Below, one piece after another: positions 1 to 9,966 of a stretch of DNA of 64,000 bases. Position 1 is the stretch's first letter; each line of letters starts with the position of its first letter. Source of the stretch: Aspidapion aeneum (Eukaryota > Arthropoda > Insecta > Coleoptera > Brentidae); contig OY755038.1 in the NCBI GenBank assembly GCA_963576565.1, positions 203,147,013 to 203,211,012 of the forward strand, in the 5' to 3' direction. The position numbers and the translations under genes were made by a program. The notes below the pieces were generated by a model that saw only the letters and a program-made list of their open reading frames with translations, did no database searches and had not been told where the DNA came from.

Positions 1-2215
1 TTCTTGTACACCTGCGATATACCGACACTGAAACAGGCGTGATAAGAGTGAGAAAAAAGAAAGAGAAGCAGGAGTAAAAGAAAACTGCATTTTAACCTTT
101 TTTTCATGAAAAATACTAAAACAAGGCTAAACTAAAACTACGCAATTTTATCAACGCAGCATTCAGGCTAAGGTATGTTCCTATGCTATGGAAATTTCCA
201 GACACCATCATGATTCCGAAAACAGGAAAACCACGAAACGTACCGTACCAACTATATCTAAACTCCTTGAAAAAGAGCTGCTCAATGGTGTTAAACCAAT
301 CATAAAACAAAAGGAAATAATCTCGCCCATCTCGTACCATAGATAAGCATTCCACAATAAATCAAATCCATCGGATAAGGAACTTCATAGAAATATAGCA
401 TAAAAAAGGAAAAACCTAATGTAGCCCAATCTTTTGTCAAAATGTGTCACGACGTGCTGTATAGCTGTGATATTTCGACACAAAAAAATGAAACTGAAGC
501 AAATATTTCAAATATAAATTCTGAGAAAGCTTTAGTTTGACCTTTCAGGCGAAGTATGAAAACAACTAACAAGGAAAGCTGGATTAAATCTATGCAATCG
601 CTTTCAGGCTAAGGTATGTTCTCATACTATGGAAAGTTGCAGAAATCATCATGATTTTAAAACTCGGAAAAACACCAAACGAAGAATCCTCCTGCAGTCC
701 AATGTCACTTTTACCAAACGTATCTGAATTCTTTGAAAAAATATTGCTCAAAAGAGCTAATCATAGAAAACACGGATCCTATATAAGCATTCGGATAAGA
801 AACTATATATAAATTGCATTAAAAGAAAAAAATGTGATGTAGCCAAACTTTTGACAGTGTGGCTAGACGTGCTAATTTATAAATTTAAACTAGATATTTT
901 TTTATTCCGATATGTTAACATAAGTAGAGAAGAGATATTTTATAATAAAACAAGAAGATACTTATTCCAGTATAAAATAAATTAAAAGTGAAGTGCCACA
1001 GGAAAGTGTGCTGGGTCTTTTCTTGTATACCTTGCAATCTTCCGACACCGACGTGATGATAACAGAAAAAAGGAAAGCAAATATTAAACATATAAATTCT
1101 AAGAAAGCTTCAGTTTGACCATTCAGGCGAAGTACTAAAACAACTACCAAAAAAGCTAGAGTGAAACTATGCAATCTCATCAACGCAGCATTCAGGCTAA
1201 GGTTAAAGTCATCATGATTCCGAAACCAGAAAAACCACCAAACCAAGTATCCTAATTACCAAAAATATAAACCAATCATAGAACACAAGAAAATAATCCC
1301 ACCGCACCAATAAAGAAGAGTAATCTTCACTGAGACACAAAAATAGAAATGGTTGAAAAAACAATTAAAATATTGGAATAAAGTCACGAATAAAGGCATT
1401 ATAAACATGTCGTCAATGAAGCAATACAACTAGATATTAATGAGCTAATACGAAGACTGGGTGAATCCATTTGAACTAGTGGAATAGACACTTTCATAAA
1501 AAATCCACTAATTTTAGATACAAATAGGGAGTGCAGAAGTGTTATTCCTTAGGTAGTTGATATGATAAGATACTTATTCCGGTATAAAATAAATTAAAAA
1601 AGGAGTATACCACACGAAGGTGTACTGGGTCTTTCCTTGTATACCTTGCAATATTCGAAACCGACATAGACGTGATGAAAATAGAAAAAAGGAAAGCATA
1701 TGTTAAAAATATATATTCTAAGAAAGCTTTGGTTTGACCTTCTTTCAGGCGTAATACTAAAACAACTACCAAAAAAAGCTGAAGCTGTGCAATCTTATCA
1801 ACGCGGCATTCAGGCTAAGGTAAAAGTTTCAGAAGTCAGCTTTATTCTGAAACCAGGAAAACCACCAAACGAAGTAAAAAATTCTATGAAAAATGAGTGC
1901 TCAAAAAAATTAAACCAATCATAGAACACAGGGAAATAATTCCACCACATCAATAAATAATAGTGATCTTCACTGACACACAAAAATAGAAATTATTGTA
2001 AACACAATTAAAGGATTTAAAAAAAGTCCCGAATAAAAGCTTCATAAACATATCAACAAAGCAATATAACTGCTAGATATTAATCAGCTAATACAAATAC
2101 TCAAACGAGTGAAACCATTTGAACTAGTGGAATAGACACGTTCGACAAAATCCTCTAATTTTAGATAATAGGGAATGCAGTAGTGTTATTCCTTAGGTAG
2201 TTGGTATGACAATCT
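1..2215. repeat. Degenerate long-period tandem repeat, about four copies
   Basis: Related blocks recur at about 1-420, 440-860, 1000-1560 and 1600-2215. Shared landmarks are TTTGACC-TTCAGGCGAAGTA, the phrase AACGCAGCATTCAGGCTAAGG, a run reading CCAAACGAAG, and CACAAAAATAGAAAT near block ends. Spacing is about 420 bp between the first two copies and about 600-640 bp between the last two, so the units have different internal deletions. The short open frames here do not share one reading frame between copies, so I see no gene. Class of repeat unknown. Confidence 0.6.
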
Positions 2216-3125
2216 GTAATAATTTACCACAAAAGAAAATTGCTAATTGGTCTAGATTTTATTTAAAGTTTTTCTAAAAAAAATGTTTTTTCTATTTTTA
2301 ATTTTTTTATTTGTGCACGTTCAAGTACCTTAATCAAGTTTTTATGATCCGTTATTGAAGTATCGATACTTTACAAAAAGCCAATAGCACAGTTTTGACA
2401 TTATCTAAAAATTTGCATAGGAATAGGAATTGCAAAACATTTTTGGGGCGCCATGTATGAGGAACAATGTTTATTTTTCATTAATAACAGGTTTTTAGGA
2501 ATTTACGACTTTGGGTATGTGTAGGTAGATATCAATATATTTTTGGCAACTTTAAATAGATTATTTAACTTATTTATTTATTTAGATGGCTTAAAAAAGC
2601 AAACATTGTATTACATGTAAAATTTTAAATAACTCTTTTCGAGACACAAGATCATAGTCTTAGAGTATTAAAAATATATGTTATTACTCTGAGATCATAG
2701 TCCTTTTAGAGCCGTCAACCGATTACCTACAACCGGTCGAAAGTGATAATTATAATTACTAGACATTTTTCACTTTCACGGTTCACTAATTTTGCCTGCA
2801 AAATACTTAAATCAAAAAAAATAAAGTGATGTTATTTTTAAAAAACGTTTCAACAGCTAACATGACGTTCGTTAAGGTAGGCATAAAAGAGGTCATGCCT
2901 TGGTAATAATTGGTTTTCGGCTCCAGCTGATTTCAAAACATGAACTTTTGGTAATTTTTGATTGACCGTTTGAAAATGACTTATACATTAGCCTAGAGAT
3001 GTCTTGTTGGTCTACCATTATCATATAACAACCTTTATAAATTAAGACATCAAGAATCATTTTCTTCTCTTTGTTTGTTCGGTTTATTTTTTTATTTCTC
3101 AGCCTTAAAATAGAGTGACTACAAA
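2216..3125. other. AT-rich spacer, nothing recognised
   Basis: AT-rich sequence without a convincing coding frame, RNA gene or terminal repeat. Short open frames lack family motifs. Confidence 0.5.
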
Positions 3126-3129
3126 TTTT

Positions 3130-5040
3130 CAAATTCGCCCGTTTTTCAGCGGTGAATGGGTGGGTGTTTTCGCGAGGGGGCGGGAGGAATGTTTGTTTTA
3201 GTTGACGTCGGCCATATTCATCGTGCGAAACGTTTATTGTCTTTTCAGCGTGTTGCCGGTTCTATCCTAGTGAAGACGTATGAGTTTGTTTTAATTTGGG
3301 GTATGTCAGTAGTAAAAAGCCTTGCCGGTCGCGTGTCATTGTTTGTTTTTGTTATCGTTTTTATACATAATTAACTCTGCAAATTTAAATACGTTGAAAT
3401 ATGAACTTCGATTACAAATAAAATCTTTAGGACCACATAGACCGGACCTAAAAATTAACCAAAATTTTAGTGCAAGTAATGCCGAGGGGTGTTCCAAAAA
3501 AACTAATAGAACATTTTATAAAAAATTATACGATGCTGAAAACTGGTTGTGCAGTTGTGAAAAAAGAAATGCTTTTCTTTGCTTTATTTGTCTTGTTATG
3601 AACAATCCACAAAGTGATTAGTGAAAAGTTAAAAATACACAAAGTAAGTGGTATTCATTTAAATAACCATATAGAATTTTCTATGCTAGGCAAGACTGAT
3701 ATTAGGTGCCAATTGAATAGTGCCTATAGGCAAAACATTACCGAACATAATGAAAATGTGACAAAAATTAGACATATACTTAGTACGTTAATAGACTGTT
3801 TAAAATTCTGTGTGATTTTTAAGGTTGCTCTACGGAGCCATAAAAAAGAAAGCTGAATGGACTTCCCACTAAGCACAAAGTCGTAAAAAACGTTAAATAA
3901 ATGTTGAAAAAAAAATGTTTTTTTCTAACACAAATTTACATACGAGTCGACAGCAGATACGCTTTGTGCAATTTTGGTTACAATATTTACCTTTTGTAGA
4001 AACAAACATGGCAAATTAAAAGCACAATTATTAATAATGATAGTGAATACATATTTAGATAGGAATACACACCAGTTTTGTGAAAAAGATGGTATAGTTA
4101 AAGAATAACCAATATGTATGCAGTGATTTAAATGAAGCATCACAAAATTAGGTAAGAAAAGTAAACAAAAGTAAAAAAATTGTTTTGTATGGAATATCGC
4201 ATACCTACGTTACAGTCAATCAGACAGGGAATGCGACAATTCACCGCGAATGATTAGCCGCCGGACCTTAAGCCGCGTATTCATTTGAGGCAGAATTCAC
4301 AAGCCTCGCAGAGCGGGACCAAGCGAATGCTTCGTTTGCATTAATGCTAAAGTGAATACGCGCCTTGAAATTGTTTCCCTTGTATTCACTTGTACATGAA
4401 TTGTTTGGCCTCGTAGCGAGGCACTTACTACAAATTTATTGTTTACATAGAATTTTAAATTTTATTTTCAGAAGCTACGGATCCGAATTTCCTTTACTGA
4501 GTGTCGAGTTCACGAAAACCTCAACGGACTGTTGCTGCCCTGCGTTTCCAAAATAGAAGAATTTTATTTACGTTACCTTATCTTTAGAGATATTTGAAAA
4601 AAATATTTTTTTTCATGGTTAAAAAAAAAACATTTAGTTTTCAATGTTAGAAAAACATTTCTTTTTCACTGTTAAAAATCAATATTTTTTTAAAGTTCGA
4701 AAAACACTTAAAAAAACGTTATTAAAACATAAAATTCTTTTTCTAACGTCAAAAACGGGTTACTAAGCTTCTTTTTCACTATGATTATGACGTTAGAACC
4801 AACATCCAACCTAACGTTATGTTTTTAAATTATACATTATTTTGACATGATTAAAATGTTTTTGTGTTTAGTGTGTTTATCTAAAAACAAATAAACTAAA
4901 AACTACAACAAGTAACTGCCTTGGAAAATACTAACATAAAATTGTTTCGGCAAGTTTTTTTATCTCATTTTTCATGCAATTTAAATTTCTGCCCCCCAAT
5001 TTATAACGACACCAGCAGCCACTGGTAACACTAAAATCAG
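3130..5040 (+). mobile_element. Decayed hAT (ZMYM/DUF4371-type) transposon, copy 1
   Basis: The two outer parts (about 3130-3860 and 4870-5040) match, in inverted orientation, the block at 31210-32210. Shared landmarks include TTGACGTCGGCCATATTC near the left end and AATTTCTGCCCCCC near the right end. The middle (3870-4870) has no counterpart in the other copy. It is therefore either an extra insertion here or a region deleted there; it contains a GC-richer stretch (4230-4370) with CCTCGTAGCGAGGC-type short palindromes. Terminal inverted repeats and a target duplication were not resolved. Confidence 0.65.
3392..3856 (+). pseudogene. hAT transposase N-terminal fragment (TTF-type zinc finger)
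   Basis: The frame ending at 3621 contains WLCSCEKRNAFLCFICLV, which has the W-x-C-x-C / CF-x-C pattern of the TTF-type zinc finger at the N terminus of ZMYM1/DUF4371-like hAT transposases. Reading then shifts into the frame of 3614-3856, which carries EFSMLGKTDIRCQLNSAYRQ and a following stretch rich in N and H, also typical of this family. The zinc finger is thus separated from the next domain by a frameshift, and the catalytic RNase-H and dimerisation regions are missing. The sister copy at 31440-31900 keeps a few more residues between the two parts. This is a dead gene. Confidence 0.7.
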
Positions 5041-5552
5041 TGTTGTCACCAAAATAGGATCCACAACGTCAAACGCATGGTGCAGTAATTTGTTATATCA
5101 AGCGCTAGCTTTCCATTTTGAGGTTAGGATATCCATGATTACCCCACACAAATCAAAAACAATTTGACAAATTGTGATGATTGATTTAAATTAGGCAGTT
5201 CTTGGATAAATATGGCTTGTTATTATTTGAATGTAAAGTGTCTACAAAAAAATCCATTTCAGTCTTTCTAGAACAGTATGGTGTGCCGACCGGTGTGAAA
5301 ATAAAAACTTATTTTAAAACATGAATATCCAATGAAACATAATACCTAGCCTAAAAAATTATGTTCAAAGTACCTACCTAGCTAATTGATTTAAAATTAT
5401 GTACAAACGTAATTTAGTAATTTTGCAGTGTACTGAATGGAGAAAGGCCGGATTGTTGATTTCGAATTTATTAAATATTATGAATTTATCTCGGAATATA
5501 TTTATCGCATATAAATATTTCACTTCAAGAGCTCAATATTTGAAGCATGAGT
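5041..5552. other. Spacer, nothing recognised
   Basis: AT-rich, no convincing coding frame. The start of the open frame at 5399 runs into the tRNA gene and is not protein coding. Confidence 0.5.
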
Positions 5553-5624
5553 GCGATGGTGGTGTAATGGTCAGCATAGTTGCCTTCCAAGCAGTTGATC
5601 CGGGTTCGATTCCCGGCCATCGCA
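5553..5624 (+). tRNA. tRNA-Gly (anticodon UCC)
   Basis: A 72-nt cloverleaf: acceptor arms GCGATGG and CCATCGC pair perfectly; the anticodon loop reads CTTCCAA, giving anticodon TCC; the T arm is CCGGG-TTCGATT-CCCGG; the discriminator base is A. The internal A and B box promoters are present (GGTGTAATGGTC and GGTTCGATTCC). The anticodon stem has two G-T pairs. No intron. It looks functional and decodes GGA/GGG glycine codons. Confidence 0.93.
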
Positions 5625-5628
5625 TAAA

Positions 5629-5639
5629 CTTTTTTTTTT
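5629..5639 (+). terminator. RNA polymerase III terminator of tRNA-Gly
   Basis: A run of nine to ten T residues begins a few bases after the tRNA 3' end, as expected for pol III termination. Confidence 0.85.
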
Positions 5640-5675
5640 GATAGAATGATATCTGTATACCAGTGGTGCACCCAT

Positions 5676-6560
5676 CATACCCACAGAGCACAAAAATCAC
5701 ATCAACGTTAAATTAACGTGAACAAAAATAACAAAGTTTTTTTTACTAGAAAACAACCGCATACCATGTAATATTTATTTTGTTAAATCTACATGCTTAA
5801 AGATAACTTAAAATCAAGGAGAAGTCAAGCTATAAAAATGTACTTTGTGCTGAAGTTTCTGGTGCTGTGTATATAACGTGTTTTTTACCCTCGTTATTTT
5901 CATGTACCTACAAAATTCACACTTGAAAAGTCCTCCACAACATGTTCTAAAACGCAACTAGATTAAGACTTCTCAAACCTCCTAACTTTCTACTACAACA
6001 CTTCAAGACAATTTTAAAGATGGCGCTCAAGGCAAGACAAAATATCTATATATCTATCTATATACAATATGTTTTTTTTAAAAGCTAAACAAGATTTTTT
6101 AACAGTAAACACTTTTACAGACTATGAATGTGTCTTTATCAGGTTAATAACAGATGCGTCGTGATCGTGGATCAGGGATCAGTTCCTTAACAGGTTTTTG
6201 GAGTTTAGAGGCCAAAGCACTGCCTGATAGATTTCGTCAAAGTGAAAAATTCCGACAATAGGTGGCGCTGCTACTGGTAAAATCTCAAAAATAACGGTCG
6301 CGTTTTAAAATTCATGTAGAAAAGGCGTGAATCTAATGTGATTTTAACGTGGATAAAAATCACGTGAAACTAACGTAAAAACATTGCTGTTTTAATTTGA
6401 TAATGAAGTTATTAAAAGGCAGTTTTTAGCAACGTTATTTTTTATAACGTTAGTGAATGACCTATTAGGCTTGTTTTTTTCTAGCAGCTTTTAAAATCAA
6501 CGTTTTTTTTCTCACGCTTTTTTTACGTGTTAAACACGTGATTGTGCTATGTGGGTACTT
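5676..6560. mobile_element. Miniature inverted-repeat element, about 880 bp
   Basis: The left end (ACCCACAGAGCACAAAAATCAC) and the right end, read in reverse, (ACCCACATAGCACAATCACG) are similar, and similarity continues inward for roughly 60-80 bp with ACGT-rich motifs (AACGT, ACGTG). Several AACGT/ACGTTA motifs also lie in the interior. No coding frame. Target duplication not resolved. Confidence 0.55.
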
Positions 6561-6735
6561 ATGTCGTGAGTGGGGCCCGAGACTCCATGACGCCGTATTT
6601 TATGCAATTTTATTTTTTTATTTATAAAATTTTAAAATATTTAAAAAATTCTAAATTTTGGGGGCCAGAACCCCAAAACAACTTTCCCCCACCCCTGAAG
6701 GCTCCCATGTAAATGACATGACGCACAAGCAAATT

Positions 6736-6786
6736 GAGGCAGAAATATTTATTTTGTGCTCTTTCCAAAATAAATATTTCTGCCTC
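6736..6786. repeat. Perfect 20-bp inverted repeat (hairpin)
   Basis: Arms at 6736-6755 and 6767-6786 (GAGGCAGAAATATTTATTTT and its exact complement) are separated by 11 nt. It lies next to a GC-richer run at 6660-6710 that resembles a transposon end. Confidence 0.85.
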
Positions 6787-7264
6787 ATTTCGCCCACAGC
6801 GCAAAATATTCATGCGTGCTCCACCTACCGATTAAGTTGTGTGGATTTTTATAAATCGTTCGCGTTCATATCAATAAAGATATTTTATTTGAAACTCGTA
6901 AACAATGATTAGGTAGAAACAAAATTTCGGATTTCCATTGTCTTTATTTATTTTAAAATACGACGTTTCTGTTAGTAAGTATCTCTAACCGTTTGCAAGT
7001 GTAAACTAAACAAAGCAGTCCACATTCCTACTTGGTGTGCAGTTAGGCGTGAAGGCTCACCCCCTTTTTAATACTAAGACGCTTGTTTTCCTTAAGGAGT
7101 TGTTTCCATATGTTTGGTATGTCCGTGCTTGGTTGACAAAAATTTTTTTTATTCTGCATTATAAATGCATTAATAAACTTTCGTTTTCGCCAATGCGACT
7201 CCCTATGCACACCTTTAGCTTTAGACCATTAAATCCTGTGATCATTTGACCATGCATGATCCGA

Positions 7265-7815
7265 CAAACCGGATTTTTTAATATCCCCTAATTGGGTACT
7301 TTAGATGTTCATGTACTCTAACCTGAAGAGTGCGTTTCGTTTTACCTACATATGATTTACCACACTCACACGGGATTTGGTAAATACCATCCTTATTATT
7401 TGATGGATTTTCTGGTTTTGTTTTAGTAGCAAAACTCGTTATCGTATTTCCCGGTGAAAATACTATTTTGGCTATAGTGTTTGGCTATTCGTCTTATTAT
7501 GGTGTCTGAAATCCCTTGAACATATGGAATGTTAATAGCACCCAACGGATTTTTGTTTTAAGAATTTCCTACATTTGTGTTAGTTTTCACTTTAGATACC
7601 GTTGAATTCATTAATTTCTTAGAATAACCATTCTGTTATAAGTCCTTTTTAATGTTGTAAATTTCTGTGGTTAATTCTTTATTAATACTTCAAGTATTTA
7701 TGGCTCTTAAATAAAAACTTCTTATAACTCCTTGTTTTGTAGCAACGGAATGATTAGACTTAAAATTTCGGTACCTACTGTCCCGTGTGTGTAGGTTTCC
7801 TATATTTTTTTTATA
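7265..7815 (-). pseudogene. Penelope-like retroelement C-terminal remnant with GIY-YIG nuclease
   Basis: Read on the minus strand with one or two frame changes, this segment gives a Penelope-like C terminus. First comes a region around KQGVIRSFYLRAIN, then IPYVQGISDTIIRRIAKHYS, then the nuclease signature GIYQIPCECGKSYVGKTKRT ending HEHLKYP and a stop near 7283. GIY and YVG are the hallmarks of the GIY-YIG endonuclease that Penelope elements carry after the reverse transcriptase. Several in-frame stops (for example after RAIN) show it is inactive. The reverse transcriptase domain is missing or unrecognisable. The 7030-7260 stretch may be its 3' untranslated tail. Confidence 0.75.
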
Positions 7816-8452
7816 CTGGGACTTTCCATCCAATCAGGGTCAATCGCCCAGTTCGCAAAGTTTGAGCAGAGTTAAAGCATTTTTAAACAAACACTACACC
7901 ACGACGCGACGGCGACTGGTTTCCTATATCTCTATAAGTATAGTGGTTTGAATGTTTGTGTCTAATCGTTTAACAAGAACATCCAAAAAAAGCTAAGGTC
8001 GAATCTTTTTCAATGCTTCTCGCCCCTGCGTGCGCCCATGCATTATTACTGCAAGATCTTATTTCACTTTAATTGGCATTGGTTTCTTAAAATAAAAATT
8101 TCAAAATTTAAGAAAAATAATAACAGCTATAGGTGTGCATAAATCAATGCTGACATGACGATCGACCAACAGATGGTGGAGACAGGATATATTTTCTTAT
8201 TTCATTATTTAGATAAACATTTAATTAATCTTCTATTGTACGCAAGAATAGCTTCTAATTTTGTGTCTAATCAACTTCCCGAGATTTATTTACCGCTTCT
8301 ACACAGATTTAACACCTCTATTCAATAAACTATTAAACATTTTATCTATCATTATAAATTATAATTGGTAATTTTAAGTATATTTAATTATTTTAATTAT
8401 TCATTAACAAAAAATGTCAAATAACACAGCCCCACAAAAAAAAAATTAAACG
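7816..8452. other. AT-rich spacer
   Basis: No coding frame or RNA gene recognised. Confidence 0.45.
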
Positions 8453-8862
8453 CGAGGGTCGGACATATGTATTCCCATGTATTTTCGACGCTGAATCCGT
8501 GGTTAGAGTTGCATTCTAAAGCCAAAGTCGAGCTTGTAGTCGAAAAGTTCACGGCCAACTGAATACACAAAAATACTACTGATGCCATTGCGACGCCCGA
8601 AACACGATTTTTCAGTCCCTGATGGGCCATTTTCCCTGTCCCAAACCGGAAATTTCAGTTGTTCGTGAACTTTTCGACCACAAACTCGACTTTGGCTTTA
8701 GCATGCACCTTTAACCACGCCTCATATCGGAATACACCTCTCAGGCCACATATAGGCCATTTTTGGCGCCTGCGGCCAATTCCTGACGTGGAGGGCCATT
8801 TCTGAATTCGGGATCGGATTCAGCGTCGAAAAATACATGGGAATACATATGTCCGACCCTCG
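8453..8862. mobile_element. Foldback MITE, about 410 bp
   Basis: The outer arms CGAGGGTCGGACATATGTAT (8453 onward) and its complement (ending at 8862) match for about 46 bp. A second, inner inverted repeat (about 8519-8560 against 8661-8700, core AAAGCCAAAGTCGAG) makes most of the element self-complementary. No coding frame. Confidence 0.8.
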
Positions 8863-8985
8863 AGTATGAACTCTTTTTTTTACTGTGCGAATATTTCGTT
8901 TTTTCTTTTTCTCTCTGCGCCTATTAAAGGTCACCATAGCATCATTACCCCCCCGACCCTTGAGCAACTTTTATAAATTGTTATA

Positions 8986-9512
8986 CAGTGCAAGCTCGGT
9001 AATGTGAACACTCGCTTATGCGAACAACGCGGTTTTGTGAACAAAATATTTTTTGTATTGGATACTCTATAACGTGAACAAGTCGGTCGCTCGATAATGT
9101 GAACACTCAAAACAATTTATTTAAAGCAGATTTTTTCGGGGAATTACCCAACCCCCGAAAAATATACCCCAAATATTTGATTGTTCCTCTATTTTTAAGC
9201 TTGTTTCAGCGTGTCTGAGCTGATACGCGCCGCAAATAATCGTTTATTTCGATATTCTTCTATGTGCGGTGTGTGTAGTATTTGTTTTTTGTTTAGTCAT
9301 ATTGATTGAAAACTTCAGGGAGTAATATTCTTTTTTTCTGGAGTCTGGAATTGGATTAATCCATTATAATGTAATTACCTAATGGAACATTAAACTTCCA
9401 AGCAAATAAATATGGTCTAATTTCCCCAAAAAAGTGTCAAATTATGACTTCCGCTAATGTGAACTATCGGTAGAGGTTGGTTTTTTGTGTTCACGTTACC
9501 GAGCTTGTACTG
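8986..9512. mobile_element. pogo/Tigger-like non-autonomous element, 527 bp
   Basis: It begins CAGTGCAAGCTCGGTAA and ends with the near complement (TTACCGAGCTTGTACTG), flanked on both sides by TA, the target duplication of Tc1/mariner-pogo elements. Phrases like GTGAACA recur near both ends. No transposase recognised. Confidence 0.75.
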
Positions 9513-9781
9513 TACATTAAAATTTTTGACTAGCGAAAAAGTGTGCACCAAAATATATTTTTAGGTTTTCTTTGCGATAATATTTATAAATGTTTTGCCA
9601 AAACTTTCTTCACCAAATCAAAACTTTAATTGGTTTAATTTATATTGCTGTTATGTTTTAACATTTGCCGTTATTTTTATGAATGCTTTTTTAAAAGTTT
9701 CTTGTATAGTTATTTTTTTATTAAGGCGTATACTACACCGCGAAATACCCCATTATACCCTAATAATTCCGTTCGAGTATA

Positions 9782-9966
9782 CAGTCGAACCTCTATAACT
9801 CGAACCTGAAGGGACAACCAAAACAGTTCGAGTTATGGAGAGTTCGAGTTATAGAAACTCGAGTTACATGGGTTAAAATACATGTAAAAAGTGCAGGGAC
9901 CGCTTAAAAGGTTCGAGTTATAGAGAGGTTCGACTTATAGGGGTTCGAGTTAGAGAGGTTCGACTG
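9782..9966. mobile_element. pogo/Tigger-like MITE, 185 bp
   Basis: Begins CAGTCGAACCTCTATAACTC and ends with GAGAGGTTCGACTG, flanked by TA on both sides. The phrase TTCGAGTTATAGA recurs inside in both orientations. Purely non-coding. Confidence 0.85.
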
